A model generated the notes under the pieces. The model worked only from the letters and a program-made list of their open reading frames with translations, was not told the DNA's origin and ran no database searches. This document shows positions 1-14,618 of a stretch of DNA of 64,000 bases, one piece after another. This DNA comes from Prosapia bicincta (lineage: Eukaryota; Arthropoda; Insecta; Hemiptera; Cercopidae). How positions within the stretch are numbered: position 1 is the first letter of the stretch; each line of letters starts with the position of its first letter. The stretch spans positions 132,083,231-132,147,230 of the forward strand of contig JBAIZL010000006.1 in NCBI GenBank assembly GCA_036971475.1, in the 5' to 3' direction. The position numbers and the translations under genes were made by a program.

Positions 1-42
1 AATTTGCATTTTTGGATAATTAGGTCATCATGAACGAAAGTT

Positions 43-43
<1 letters not shown>

Positions 44-87
<44 letters not shown>

Positions 88-145
88 CAAATATCTATAT
101 ATTGATATCTATATATTGATATAACAATATCTATAACAAATATGT

Positions 146-172
<27 letters not shown>
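44..172. repeat. (TG)n/(TA)n microsatellites
   Basis: A short TG run passes into a TA run, then AT-rich filler and a second TA run. They lie in intron 1 of gene copy A. The matching place in copy B (37691-37775) also holds TG and TA runs of different length. Confidence 0.9.
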
Positions 173-176
<4 letters not shown>

Positions 177-1139
177 ATACATTTTTCTTTGTATAGTAAT
201 CAAAAACCACTGAGGTCAAATTCAAGAAATATTTAGTACCAACATCATCAAAATGAATAATAAAAGAATCTATATAAAATATTTGTTGTATCATATTTAG
301 AGTATGTTTTTGTTAAACCACAATTTGATATAGTAGGCCTAAGCAATGTTACTAATTTTTTAACAAAATGTTTTAAATATATTAAAAATAAAGTTTAGGT
401 TATAAAGAAGAACTGTATTAGAAGTAAAAGTATAATTAATAAAACAAATAGATAAAATACAACAAATTTGAAATGTTTACTAAACTAAAATTATTTGTGT
501 TTCATTATGGGCATTTCGTATGATCTCAATAAATGAAAATTTGAAACTAAGACAGGCCTTATCAAGTAATTTTATAACTAAATTTGGACGTTAGAACAAG
601 ATAGTTGTTAGGTGAAACTGAATTTAAAAGATTATTATAAATAGTAAATCTTTTTTATCGAATAAAGGAATTATTTGATTTTATTCATTAAACTTTGGAA
701 TAAGGTATAAACTGCCCTAATAAGAACAGTCGCCCTTATTGGAAGACTCATTTCCACAAGGAGAATAATTTGAAAGCAACTTGAGATTTTAAAAGGATTT
801 AGAAGTGGCAGAAATAATACTATTCTGATAAAAAGTGAATAAAATAATTTCATTTGATTTTCACTTTAGTTATTTAAGAAATGAGATGTCTAAAAAATAT
901 GCTAATTAATTGTTACATCGTTAATTTAGTATAAAGATAGGCTATATCTACAATACGCGTTATATTATAATGTTTAAATTAGAAATAAAAGGGTAAAATA
1001 AGGTATTAATATGGGTAAAATATACTTAAAAAGGAATACGTAAATTATATAAATAACAAAGGAATCAAAATGTAGTAAAATTATACAGGTAAATTTTTAA
1101 TTCACTCAATTTACTTTACAAAAACAGGTGCCCCTAGCA

Positions 1140-1141
<2 letters not shown>

Positions 1142-1170
<29 letters not shown>
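1142..1170. repeat. (TG)n microsatellite
   Basis: An uninterrupted TG run of about 29 bp in intron 1 of copy A. The homologous site in copy B (about 38682-38700) is much shorter, so the tract has changed since the duplication. Confidence 0.9.
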
Positions 1171-1368
1171 TAAGTTTAATATTGATCTTTAACATATTTT
1201 TAACTATATATTTATTTTTTTAAATATAATTAATATAAATGATTTCAATTAAAAAACTGGTATTCCCATAATTATTTTCATTTAAAACTTTAAATTATTC
1301 TATTTATTTTTATTAAATTTAAATTATGAACTGCTGTTAATCTAAACCAGAATACAAATAGTACTTAC

Positions 1369-1419
1369 AGCCACACTCCCTACAAACACGGCAAGTAAGA
1401 CGAACGACAAGTTACTCAT
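1369..1419 (-). CDS. Exon 1 (signal peptide) of secreted-protein paralog A; rest outside window
   Basis: On the minus strand an ATG at 1419 opens 17 codons, MSNLSFVLLAVFVGSVA, a typical secretory signal peptide: short polar start, hydrophobic core, and S-x-A before the predicted cleavage point. It ends in phase 0 at a strong donor (GCT|GTAAGTAC). A TATA box lies about 45 bp upstream of the ATG. The exon differs from the complete copy at 38879-38929 by Leu instead of Phe at residue 4. The remaining exons would lie at coordinates below 1, so this entry is partial and I cannot say whether the paralog is intact. The mature protein is inferred to resemble the paralog described at 34862-38929. Too short for ordinary ORF calling; the support is conservation, promoter and splice site together. 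Confidence 0.7.
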
Positions 1420-1463
1420 GATGTCTAGAAGATCAATGGTGCCTTCTCCTGCCGCTGCACATG

Positions 1464-1471
1464 TATATATA
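1464..1471 (-). promoter_or_regulatory. TATA box of paralog A
   Basis: TATATATA on the minus strand within GAGCTATATATACATG, about 45 bp upstream of the ATG of the signal-peptide exon. This leaves room for a start site near 1435-1445 and a very short 5' UTR. The element is conserved in copy B at 38974-38981, while the bases just downstream of it differ slightly. Confidence 0.6.
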
Positions 1472-3904
1472 GCTCGAGTCCTACGCGTCAGAATAGACCG
1501 CCACGCCTAACGAGCTAGGCTTATCATTAGCCACGCCCTAATAAAATTTAACCATAAAATTAGGAATTCTAATAAATTGAACAATAGCAATTATTGAATT
1601 CTGATTTAATGGCATCAATTAAAATTATTCATACTGCGAACATTTTCCTGCTTTTACAAATCTTAACAGAAAATGTCTTCACTACTCTTGTGTATGGGTG
1701 TAAAAAGAAAGGCCTATATGCATATTCTTTAAAAAACTCAGTAACTTTATGTGTTTGTATCTTACAGTAATATCGCATTCAATATTTCCCAATATAATAA
1801 ATGCTTAGTGAGGAAATAGTATATGCAGAATATTTATACCTAATTGATGACTGTTACGCCTAAAAATGCGTCAAAAATAATCTTGTAATTTTATAAGTAA
1901 ATATTAAATTTTTCCCAAAATATGATTAGGAAATATAATGAATGTTTTTAAAAATATGTTATTTTTAATTTTTAGAATGTTTTCAAAAGAGTTAGATGGA
2001 TATGCTTTGTTATTCTGTCACACAAATTTACTTCTCTTAATCCCAAGTATATATCTTCTTATTTAACCTGTTGATTGATATAATACACTCCATCTTCCTC
2101 AGGGCACAATGGAAACGTATTATCCATTAGAAATACTCACTTGCAACACAGTGAGGGGAATTAATTTTAAAATAAATTAACTTCTTCTTAGGTGTCTACG
2201 ATTTCAATAACTTTAACCATATGAAATTATTCAAAGAAATTTTACCGATAATTTCTTTCACTTCTTTCAGTAAAATGTATATAAATACCTGCAAATCTAT
2301 TTGATTCCATCTTTCCTTGAGCTACAACTTTTTTACTGAAAATACTTGTGTATACGTTAGTATTTACTCTTGTCTATTGTAGCAATGATGTGTCATATTG
2401 CCAACTGAATCCGTAAGTGTGTCTATAGTAGCCCTGGCCGTTTGTTATATACAGGACAGGCATTACAGGAGATGTGTCATATTGCCAACTGAATCCATAA
2501 GTGTGTCTATAGTAGCCCTGGCCGTTTGTTATATACAGGACAGGCATTACAGAAGATGTGTCATATTGCCAACTGAATCCGTAAGTGTGTCTATGGTAGC
2601 CCTGGCCGTTTGTTATATACAGGGCAGGCATTACAGGAGATGTGTCATATTGCCTACTGAATCCGTAAGTGTGTCTATAGTAACCCTGGCCGTTTGTTAT
2701 ATACAGGACAGGCATTACAGGAGATGTGTCATATTGCCAACTGAATCCGTAAGTGTGTCTATAGTAGCCCTGGCCGTTTGTTATATACAGGACAGGCATC
2801 ACAGGAGATGTGTCATATTGCCAACTGAATCCGTAAGTGTGACTATAGTAGCCCTGGACGTTTGTTATATACAGGACAGGCATTACAGGAGATGTGTCAT
2901 ATTGCCAACTGCATCCGTAAGTGTGACTATAGTAGCCCTGGACGTTTGTTATATACAGGACAGGCATCACAGGAGATGTGTCATATTGCCAAATAAATCC
3001 GTAACTGTGACTATAGTAGCCCTGGCCGTTTGTTATATACAGGGCAGGCATTACAGGAGATGTGTCATATTGCCTACTGAATTCGTAAGTGTGTCTATAG
3101 TAGCCCTGGCCGTTTGTTATATACAGGGCAGGCATTACAGGAGATGTGTCATATTGCCAACTGAATCCGTAAGTGTGACTATAGTAGCCCTGGACTTTTG
3201 TTATATACAGGACAGGCATTACAGGAGATGTGTCATACTGCCAACTGAATCCGTAAGTGTGTCTATAGTAGCACTGGCCGTTTGTTATATACAGGACAGG
3301 CATCACAGGAGATGTGTCATATTGCCAACAGAATCCGTAACTGTGACTATAGTAGCCCTGGCCGTTAGTTATATACAGGGCAGGCATTACAGGAGATGTG
3401 TCATATTGCCTACTGAATCCGTAAGTGTGTCTATAGTAGCCCTGGCCGTTTGTTATATACAGGACAGGCATTACAGGAGATGTGTCATATTGCCAACTGA
3501 ATCCGTAAGTGTGTCTATAGTAGCCCTGGCCGTTTGTTATATACAGGACAGGCATCACAGGAGAAGTGTCATATTGCCAACTGAATCCGTAAGTGTGTCT
3601 ATAGTAGCACTGGCCGTTTGTTATATACAGGACAGGAATTACAGGAGATGTGTCATATTGCCAACTGAATCCGCAAGTGTGTCTATAGTAGCCTGGGTGT
3701 TTGTTATATACAGGACAGGCATTACAGGAGATGTGTCATATTGCCAACTGAATCCGTAACTGTGACTATAGTAGCCCTGGCCGTTTGTTATATACAGGGC
3801 AGGCATTACAGGAGATGTGTCATATTGCCTACTGAATCCGTAAGTGTGTCTATAGTAACCCTGGCCGTTTGTTATATACAGGACAGGCATTACAGGAGAT
3901 GTGT

Positions 3905-6900
3905 CATATTGCCAACTGAATCCGTAAGTGTGTCTATAGTAGCCCTGGCCGTTTGTTATATACAGGACAGGCATCACAGGAGATGTGTCATATTGCCAAC
4001 TGAATCCGTAAGTGTGACTATAGTAGCCCTGGACGTTTGTTATATACAGGACAGGCATTACAGGAGATGTGTCATATTGCCAACTGCATCCGTAAGTGTG
4101 ACTATAGTAGCCCTGGACGTTTGTTATATACAGGACAGGCATCACAGGAGATGTGTCATATTGCCAAATAAATCCGTAACTGTGACTATAGTAGCCCTGG
4201 CCGTTTGTTATATACAGGGCAGGCATTACAGGAGATGTGTCATATTGCCAACTGAATCCGTAAGTGTGACTATAGTAGCCCTGGACTTTTGTTATATACA
4301 GGACAGGCATTACAGGAGATGTGTCATACTGCCAACTGAATCCGTAAGTGTGTCTATAGTAGCACTGGCCGTTTGTTATATACAGGACAGGCATCACAGG
4401 AGATGTGTCATATTGCCAACAGAATCCGTAAGTGTGACTATAGTAGCCCTGGCCGTTAGTTATATACAGGGCAGGCATTACAGGAGATGTGTCATATTGC
4501 CTACTGAATCCGTAAGTGTGTCTATAGTAGCCCTGGCCGTTTGTTATATACAGGACAGGCATTACAGGAGATGTGTCATATTGCCAACTGAATCCGTAAG
4601 TGTGTCTATAGTAGCCCTGGCCGTTTGTTATATACAGGACAGGCATCACAGGAGAAGTGTCATATTGCCAACTGAATCCGTAAGTGTGACTATAGTAACC
4701 CTGGACGTTTGTTATATACAGGATAGGCATTACAGGAGATGTGTCATATTGCCAACTGCATCCGTAAGTGTGACTATAGTAGCCCTGGACGTTTGTTATA
4801 TACAGGACAGGCATCACAGGAGATGTGTCATATTGCCAACTGAATCCGTAACTGTGACTATAGTAGCCCTGGCCGTTTGTTATATACAGGGCAGGCATTA
4901 CAGGAGATGTGTCATATTGCCTACTGAATCCGTAAGTGTGTCTATAGTAGCCCTGGCCGTTTGTTATATACAGGGCAGGCATTACAGGAGATGTGTCATA
5001 TTGCCAACTGAATCCGTAAGTGTGACTATAGTAGCCCTGGACTTTTGTTATATACAGGACAGGCATTACAGGAGATGTGTCATATTGCCAACTGAATCCG
5101 TAAGTGTGTCTATAGTAGCACTGGCCGTTTGTTATATACAGGACAGGAATTACAGGAGATGTGTCATATTGCCAACTGAATCCGTAAGTGTGTCTATAGT
5201 AGCCTGGGTGTTTGTTATATACAGGACAGGCATCACAGGAGATGTGTCATATTGGCAACTGAATCCGTAAGTGTGACTATAGTAGCCCTGGACGTTTGTT
5301 ATATACAGGACAGGCATTACAGGAGATGTGTCATATTGCCAACTGCATCCGTAAGTGTGACTGTAGTAGCCCTGTACTTTTGTTATATACAGGACAGGCA
5401 TCACAGGAGATGTGTCATATTGCCAACTGAATCCGTAACTGTGACTATAGTAGCCCTGGCCGTTAGTTATATACAGGGCAGGCATTACAGGAGATGTGTC
5501 ATATTGCCTACTGAATCCGTAAGTGTGTCTATAGTAGCCCTGGCCGTTTGTTATATACAGGGCAGGCATTACAGGAGATGTGTCATATTGCCAACTGAAT
5601 CCGTAAGTGTGACTATAGTAGCCCTGGAATTTTGTTATATACAGGACAGGCATTACAGGAGATGTGTCATATTGCCAACTGAATCCGTAAGTGTGTCTAT
5701 AGTAGCACTGGCCGTTTGTTATATACAGGACAGGCATTACAGGAGATGTGTCATATTGCCAAATGAATCCGTAAGTGTGTCTATAGTAGCCCTGGCCGTT
5801 TGTTATATACAGGACAGGCATCACAGGAGATGTGTCATATTGCCAACTGAATCCGTAAGTGTGACTATAGTAGCCCTGGACGTTTGTTATATACAGGACA
5901 GGCATTACAGGAGATGTGTCATATTGCCAACTGCATCCGTAAGTGTGACTATAGTAGCCCTGGACGTTTGTTATATACAGGACAGGCATCACAGGAGATG
6001 TGTCATATTGCCAAATAAATCCGTAACTGTGACTATAGTAGCCCTGGCCGTTTGTTATATACAGGGCAGGCATTACAGGAGATGTGTCATATTGCCTACT
6101 GAATCCGTAAGTGTGTCTATAGTAGCCCTGGCCGTTTGTTATATACAGGGCAGGCATTACAGGAGATGTGTCATATTGCCAACTGAATCCGTAAGTGTGA
6201 CTATAGTAGCCCTGGACTTTTGTTATATACAGGACAGGCATTACAGGAGATGTGTCATACTGCCAACTGAATCCGTAAGTGTGTCTATAGTAGCACTGGC
6301 CGTTTGTTATATACAGGACAGGCATCACAGGAGATGTGTCATATTGCCAACAGAATCCGTAACTGTGACTATAGTAGCCCTGGCCGTTAGTTATATACAG
6401 GGCAGGCATTACAGGAGATGTGTCATATTGCCTACTGAATCCGTAAGTGTGTCTATAGTAGCCCTGGCCGTTTGTTATATACAGGACAGGCATTACAGGA
6501 GATGTGTCATATTGCCAACTGAATCCGTAAGTGTGTCTATAGTAGCCCTGGCCGTTTGTTATATACAGGACAGGCATCACAGGAGAAGTGTCATATTGCC
6601 AACTGAATCCGTAAGTGTGACTATAGTAACCCTGGACGTTTGTTATATACAGGATAGGCATTACAGGAGATGTGTCATATTGCCAACTGCATCCGTAAGT
6701 GTGACTATAGTAGCCCTGGACGTTTGTTATATACAGGACAGGCATCACAGGAGATGTGTCATATTGCCAACTGAATCCGTAACTGTGACTATAGTAGCCC
6801 TGGCCGTTTGTTATATACAGGGCAGGCATTACAGGAGATGTGTCATATTGCCTACTGAATCCGTAAGTGGGTCTATAGTAGCCCTGGCCGTTTGTTATAT

Positions 6901-9244
6901 ACAGGGCAGGCATTACAGGAGATGTGTCATATTGCCAACTGAATCCGTAAGTGTGACTATAGTAGCCCTGGACTTTTGTTATATACAGGACAGGCATTAC
7001 AGGAGATGTGTCATATTGCCAACTGAATCCGTAAGTGTGTCTATAGTAGCACTGGCCGTTTGTTATATACAGGACAGGAATTACAGGAGATGTGTCATAT
7101 TGCCAACTGAATCCGTAAGTGTGTCTATAGTAGCCTGGGTGTTTGTTATATACAGGACAGGCATTACAGGAGATGTGTCATATTGCCAACTGAATCCGTA
7201 AGTGTGGCTATAGTAGCAATGGCCGTTTGTTATATACAGGACAGGCATTACAGGAGATATGTCATATTGCCAACTGAATCCGTAAGTGTGTCTATAGTAG
7301 ACCTGGCCGTTTGTTATATACAGGACAGGCATCACAGGAGATGTGTCATATTGGCAACTGAATCCGTAAGTGTGACTATAGTAGCCCTGGACGTTTGTTA
7401 TATACAGGACAGGCATTACAGGAGATGTGTCATATTGCCAACTGCATCCGTAAGTGTGACTGTAGTAGCCCTGTACTTTTGTTATATACAGGACAGGCAT
7501 CACAGGAGATGTGTCATATTGCCAACTGAATCCGTAACTGTGACTATAGTAGCCCTGGCCGTTTGTTATATACAGGGCAGGCATTACAGGAGATGTGTCA
7601 TATTGCCTACTGAATCCGTAAGTGTGTCTATAGTAGCCCTGGCCGTTTGTTATATACAGGGCAGGCATTACAGGAGATGTGTCATATTGCCAACTGAATC
7701 CGTAAGTGTGACTATAGTAGCCCTGGACTTTTGTTATATACAGGACAGGCATTACAGGAGATGTGTCATATTGCCAACTGAATCCGTAAGTGTGTCTATA
7801 GTAGCACTGGCCGTTTGTTATATACAGGACAGGCATCACAGCAGATGTGTCATATTGCCAACTAAATCCGTAACTGTGACTATAGTAGCCCTGGCCGTTT
7901 GTTATATACAGGACAGGCATCACAGGAGATGTGTCATATTGGCAACTGAATCCGTAAGTGTGACTATAGTAGCCCTGGACGTTTGTTATATACAGGACAG
8001 GCATTACAGGAGATGTGTCATATTGCCAACTGCATCCGTAAGTGTGACTGTAGTAGCCCTGTACTTTTGTTATATACAGGACAGGCATCACAGGAGATGT
8101 GTCATATTGCCAACTGAATCCGTAACTGTGACTATAGTAGCCCTGGCCGTTTGTTATATACAGGGCAGGCATTACAGGAGATGTGTCATATTGCCTACTG
8201 AATCCGTAAGTGTGTCTATAGTAGCCCTGGCCGTTTGTTATATACAGGGCAGGCATTACAGGAGATGTGTCATATTGCCAACTGAATCCGTAAGTGTGAC
8301 TATAGTAGCCCTGGACTTTTGTTATATACAGGACAGGCATTACAGGAGATGTGTCATATTTCCAACTGAATCCGTAAGTGTGTCTATAGTAGCACTGGCC
8401 GTTTGTTATATACAGGACAGGCATCACAGCAGATGTGTCATATTGCCAACTGAATCCGTAACTGTGACTATAGTAGCCCTGGCCGTTTGTTATATACAGG
8501 GCAGGCATTACAGGAAATGTGTCATATTGCCAACTGAATCCGTAAGTGTGTCTATAGTAGCCCTGGCCGTTTGTTATATACAGGACAGGCATCACAGGAG
8601 ATGTGTCATATTGACAAACTGAATCCGTAAGTGTGACTATAGTAGCCCTGGACGTTTGTTATATACAGGACAGGCATTACAGGAGATGTGTCATATTGCC
8701 AACTGCATCCGTAAGTGTGACTATAGTAGCCCTGGACGTTTTTTATTTACAGGACAGGCATCACAGGAGATGTGTCATATTGCCAACTGAATCCGTAACT
8801 GTGACTATAGTAGCCCTGGCCGTTTGTTATATACAGGGCAGGCATTACAGGAGATGTGTCATATTGCCTACTGAATCCGTAAGTGTGTCTATAGTAGCCC
8901 TGGCCGTTTGTTATATACAGGGCAGGCATTACAGGAGATGTGTCATATTGCCAACTGAATCCGTAAGTGTGACTATAGTAGCCCTGGACTTTTGTTATAT
9001 ACAGGACAGGCATTACAGGAGATGTGTCATATTGCCAACTGAATCCGTAAGTGTGTCTATAGTAGCACTGGCCGTTTGTTATATACAGGACAGGCATTAC
9101 AGGAGATGTGTCATATTGCCAACTGAATCCGTAAGTGTGTCCATAGTAGCCTGGGTGTTTGTTATATACAGGACAGGCATTACAGGAGATGTGTCATATT
9201 GCCAACTGAATCCGTAAGTGTGGCTATAGTAGCAATGGCCGTTT
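3905..9244. repeat. Satellite superblock, first copy (period 5,374 bp)
   Basis: About 64 units that recur almost base for base 5,374 bp further right. Landmarks shifted by exactly 5,374 include the 83-bp units near 5204 and 7134, the 85-bp unit near 8613, and the rare GTAAGTGGGTC variant near 6866. The block is cut by 83-bp units into subblocks of 1,427, 1,931 and 2,016 bp. One difference seen on reading is an A at 7864 (ACTAAATCC) against G in the second copy. Confidence 0.9.
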
Positions 9245-9279
9245 GTTATATACAGGACAGGCATTACAGGAGATGTGTC

Positions 9280-12200
9280 ATATTGCCAACTGAATCCGTA
9301 AGTGTGTCTATAGTAGCCCTGGCCGTTTGTTATATACAGGACAGGCATCACAGGAGATGTGTCATATTGCCAACTGAATCCGTAAGTGTGACTATAGTAG
9401 CCCTGGACGTTTGTTATATACAGGACAGGCATTACAGGAGATGTGTCATATTGCCAACTGCATCCGTAAGTGTGACTATAGTAGCCCTGGACGTTTGTTA
9501 TATACAGGACAGGCATCACAGGAGATGTGTCATATTGCCAAATAAATCCGTAACTGTGACTATAGTAGCCCTGGCCGTTTGTTATATACAGGGCAGGCAT
9601 TACAGGAGATGTGTCATATTGCCAACTGAATCCGTAAGTGTGACTATAGTAGCCCTGGACTTTTGTTATATACAGGACAGGCATTACAGGAGATGTGTCA
9701 TACTGCCAACTGAATCCGTAAGTGTGTCTATAGTAGCACTGGCCGTTTGTTATATACAGGACAGGCATCACAGGAGATGTGTCATATTGCCAACAGAATC
9801 CGTAAGTGTGACTATAGTAGCCCTGGCCGTTAGTTATATACAGGGCAGGCATTACAGGAGATGTGTCATATTGCCTACTGAATCCGTAAGTGTGTCTATA
9901 GTAGCCCTGGCCGTTTGTTATATACAGGACAGGCATTACAGGAGATGTGTCATATTGCCAACTGAATCCGTAAGTGTGTCTATAGTAGCCCTGGCCGTTT
10001 GTTATATACAGGACAGGCATCACAGGAGAAGTGTCATATTGCCAACTGAATCCGTAAGTGTGACTATAGTAACCCTGGACGTTTGTTATATACAGGATAG
10101 GCATTACAGGAGATGTGTCATATTGCCAACTGCATCCGTAAGTGTGACTATAGTAGCCCTGGACGTTTGTTATATACAGGACAGGCATCACAGGAGATGT
10201 GTCATATTGCCAACTGAATCCGTAACTGTGACTATAGTAGCCCTGGCCGTTTGTTATATACAGGGCAGGCATTACAGGAGATGTGTCATATTGCCTACTG
10301 AATCCGTAAGTGTGTCTATAGTAGCCCTGGCCGTTTGTTATATACAGGGCAGGCATTACAGGAGATGTGTCATATTGCCAACTGAATCCGTAAGTGTGAC
10401 TATAGTAGCCCTGGACTTTTGTTATATACAGGACAGGCATTACAGGAGATGTGTCATATTGCCAACTGAATCCGTAAGTGTGTCTATAGTAGCACTGGCC
10501 GTTTGTTATATACAGGACAGGAATTACAGGAGATGTGTCATATTGCCAACTGAATCCGTAAGTGTGTCTATAGTAGCCTGGGTGTTTGTTATATACAGGA
10601 CAGGCATCACAGGAGATGTGTCATATTGGCAACTGAATCCGTAAGTGTGACTATAGTAGCCCTGGACGTTTGTTATATACAGGACAGGCATTACAGGAGA
10701 TGTGTCATATTGCCAACTGCATCCGTAAGTGTGACTGTAGTAGCCCTGTACTTTTGTTATATACAGGACAGGCATCACAGGAGATGTGTCATATTGCCAA
10801 CTGAATCCGTAACTGTGACTATAGTAGCCCTGGCCGTTAGTTATATACAGGGCAGGCATTACAGGAGATGTGTCATATTGCCTACTGAATCCGTAAGTGT
10901 GTCTATAGTAGCCCTGGCCGTTTGTTATATACAGGGCAGGCATTACAGGAGATGTGTCATATTGCCAACTGAATCCGTAAGTGTGACTATAGTAGCCCTG
11001 GAATTTTGTTATATACAGGACAGGCATTACAGGAGATGTGTCATATTGCCAACTGAATCCGTAAGTGTGTCTATAGTAGCACTGGCCGTTTGTTATATAC
11101 AGGACAGGCATTACAGGAGATGTGTCATATTGCCAAATGAATCCGTAAGTGTGTCTATAGTAGCCCTGGCCGTTTGTTATATACAGGACAGGCATCACAG
11201 GAGATGTGTCATATTGCCAACTGAATCCGTAAGTGTGACTATAGTAGCCCTGGACGTTTGTTATATACAGGACAGGCATTACAGGAGATGTGTCATATTG
11301 CCAACTGCATCCGTAAGTGTGACTATAGTAGCCCTGGACGTTTGTTATATACAGGACAGGCATCACAGGAGATGTGTCATATTGCCAAATAAATCCGTAA
11401 CTGTGACTATAGTAGCCCTGGCCGTTTGTTATATACAGGGCAGGCATTACAGGAGATGTGTCATATTGCCTACTGAATCCGTAAGTGTGTCTATAGTAGC
11501 CCTGGCCGTTTGTTATATACAGGGCAGGCATTACAGGAGATGTGTCATATTGCCAACTGAATCCGTAAGTGTGACTATAGTAGCCCTGGACTTTTGTTAT
11601 ATACAGGACAGGCATTACAGGAGATGTGTCATACTGCCAACTGAATCCGTAAGTGTGTCTATAGTAGCACTGGCCGTTTGTTATATACAGGACAGGCATC
11701 ACAGGAGATGTGTCATATTGCCAACAGAATCCGTAACTGTGACTATAGTAGCCCTGGCCGTTAGTTATATACAGGGCAGGCATTACAGGAGATGTGTCAT
11801 ATTGCCTACTGAATCCGTAAGTGTGTCTATAGTAGCCCTGGCCGTTTGTTATATACAGGACAGGCATTACAGGAGATGTGTCATATTGCCAACTGAATCC
11901 GTAAGTGTGTCTATAGTAGCCCTGGCCGTTTGTTATATACAGGACAGGCATCACAGGAGAAGTGTCATATTGCCAACTGAATCCGTAAGTGTGACTATAG
12001 TAACCCTGGACGTTTGTTATATACAGGATAGGCATTACAGGAGATGTGTCATATTGCCAACTGCATCCGTAAGTGTGACTATAGTAGCCCTGGACGTTTG
12101 TTATATACAGGACAGGCATCACAGGAGATGTGTCATATTGCCAACTGAATCCGTAACTGTGACTATAGTAGCCCTGGCCGTTTGTTATATACAGGGCAGG

Positions 12201-14618
12201 CATTACAGGAGATGTGTCATATTGCCTACTGAATCCGTAAGTGGGTCTATAGTAGCCCTGGCCGTTTGTTATATACAGGGCAGGCATTACAGGAGATGTG
12301 TCATATTGCCAACTGAATCCGTAAGTGTGACTATAGTAGCCCTGGACTTTTGTTATATACAGGACAGGCATTACAGGAGATGTGTCATATTGCCAACTGA
12401 ATCCGTAAGTGTGTCTATAGTAGCACTGGCCGTTTGTTATATACAGGACAGGAATTACAGGAGATGTGTCATATTGCCAACTGAATCCGTAAGTGTGTCT
12501 ATAGTAGCCTGGGTGTTTGTTATATACAGGACAGGCATTACAGGAGATGTGTCATATTGCCAACTGAATCCGTAAGTGTGGCTATAGTAGCAATGGCCGT
12601 TTGTTATATACAGGACAGGCATTACAGGAGATATGTCATATTGCCAACTGAATCCGTAAGTGTGTCTATAGTAGACCTGGCCGTTTGTTATATACAGGAC
12701 AGGCATCACAGGAGATGTGTCATATTGGCAACTGAATCCGTAAGTGTGACTATAGTAGCCCTGGACGTTTGTTATATACAGGACAGGCATTACAGGAGAT
12801 GTGTCATATTGCCAACTGCATCCGTAAGTGTGACTGTAGTAGCCCTGTACTTTTGTTATATACAGGACAGGCATCACAGGAGATGTGTCATATTGCCAAC
12901 TGAATCCGTAACTGTGACTATAGTAGCCCTGGCCGTTTGTTATATACAGGGCAGGCATTACAGGAGATGTGTCATATTGCCTACTGAATCCGTAAGTGTG
13001 TCTATAGTAGCCCTGGCCGTTTGTTATATACAGGGCAGGCATTACAGGAGATGTGTCATATTGCCAACTGAATCCGTAAGTGTGACTATAGTAGCCCTGG
13101 ACTTTTGTTATATACAGGACAGGCATTACAGGAGATGTGTCATATTGCCAACTGAATCCGTAAGTGTGTCTATAGTAGCACTGGCCGTTTGTTATATACA
13201 GGACAGGCATCACAGCAGATGTGTCATATTGCCAACTGAATCCGTAACTGTGACTATAGTAGCCCTGGCCGTTTGTTATATACAGGACAGGCATCACAGG
13301 AGATGTGTCATATTGGCAACTGAATCCGTAAGTGTGACTATAGTAGCCCTGGACGTTTGTTATATACAGGACAGGCATTACAGGAGATGTGTCATATTGC
13401 CAACTGCATCCGTAAGTGTGACTGTAGTAGCCCTGTACTTTTGTTATATACAGGACAGGCATCACAGGAGATGTGTCATATTGCCAACTGAATCCGTAAC
13501 TGTGACTATAGTAGCCCTGGCCGTTTGTTATATACAGGGCAGGCATTACAGGAGATGTGTCATATTGCCTACTGAATCCGTAAGTGTGTCTATAGTAGCC
13601 CTGGCCGTTTGTTATATACAGGGCAGGCATTACAGGAGATGTGTCATATTGCCAACTGAATCCGTAAGTGTGACTATAGTAGCCCTGGACTTTTGTTATA
13701 TACAGGACAGGCATTACAGGAGATGTGTCATATTTCCAACTGAATCCGTAAGTGTGTCTATAGTAGCACTGGCCGTTTGTTATATACAGGACAGGCATCA
13801 CAGCAGATGTGTCATATTGCCAACTGAATCCGTAACTGTGACTATAGTAGCCCTGGCCGTTTGTTATATACAGGGCAGGCATTACAGGAAATGTGTCATA
13901 TTGCCAACTGAATCCGTAAGTGTGTCTATAGTAGCCCTGGCCGTTTGTTATATACAGGACAGGCATCACAGGAGATGTGTCATATTGACAAACTGAATCC
14001 GTAAGTGTGACTATAGTAGCCCTGGACGTTTGTTATATACAGGACAGGCATTACAGGAGATGTGTCATATTGCCAACTGCATCCGTAAGTGTGACTATAG
14101 TAGCCCTGGACGTTTTTTATTTACAGGACAGGCATCACAGGAGATGTGTCATATTGCCAACTGAATCCGTAACTGTGACTATAGTAGCCCTGGCCGTTTG
14201 TTATATACAGGGCAGGCATTACAGGAGATGTGTCATATTGCCTACTGAATCCGTAAGTGTGTCTATAGTAGCCCTGGCCGTTTGTTATATACAGGGCAGG
14301 CATTACAGGAGATGTGTCATATTGCCAACTGAATCCGTAAGTGTGACTATAGTAGCCCTGGACTTTTGTTATATACAGGACAGGCATTACAGGAGATGTG
14401 TCATATTGCCAACTGAATCCGTAAGTGTGTCTATAGTAGCACTGGCCGTTTGTTATATACAGGACAGGCATTACAGGAGATGTGTCATATTGCCAACTGA
14501 ATCCGTAAGTGTGTCCATAGTAGCCTGGGTGTTTGTTATATACAGGACAGGCATTACAGGAGATGTGTCATATTGCCAACTGAATCCGTAAGTGTGGCTA
14601 TAGTAGCAATGGCCGTTT
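9280..14618. repeat. Satellite superblock, second copy (period 5,374 bp)
   Basis: Head-to-tail partner of 3905-9244. It ends where the right neighbour changes to the short GTTTGTATATAC unit (14618), whereas the first copy continues with GTTTGTTATATAC. Near-identity over more than 5 kb of a repeat that otherwise varies from unit to unit implies a very recent unequal exchange, or an assembly duplication. Confidence 0.9.

Larger units (their letters stand above)
1..2345. repeat. Segmental duplication, copy A
   Basis: This block is repeated in the same orientation at 37660-40060 plus 44428-44640. It starts with the same phrase (aatttgcatttttggataat at 1 and 37660) and stays collinear through the signal-peptide exon, promoter and upstream region, with small indels and substitutions. 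Copy B carries an extra stretch of about 0.4 kb (about 39170-39588) and a 4.4-kb interruption that copy A lacks. The block runs off the left edge of the window, so the real duplication is larger. It represents intron 1, exon 1, promoter and upstream flank of a duplicated minus-strand gene. Confidence 0.9.
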
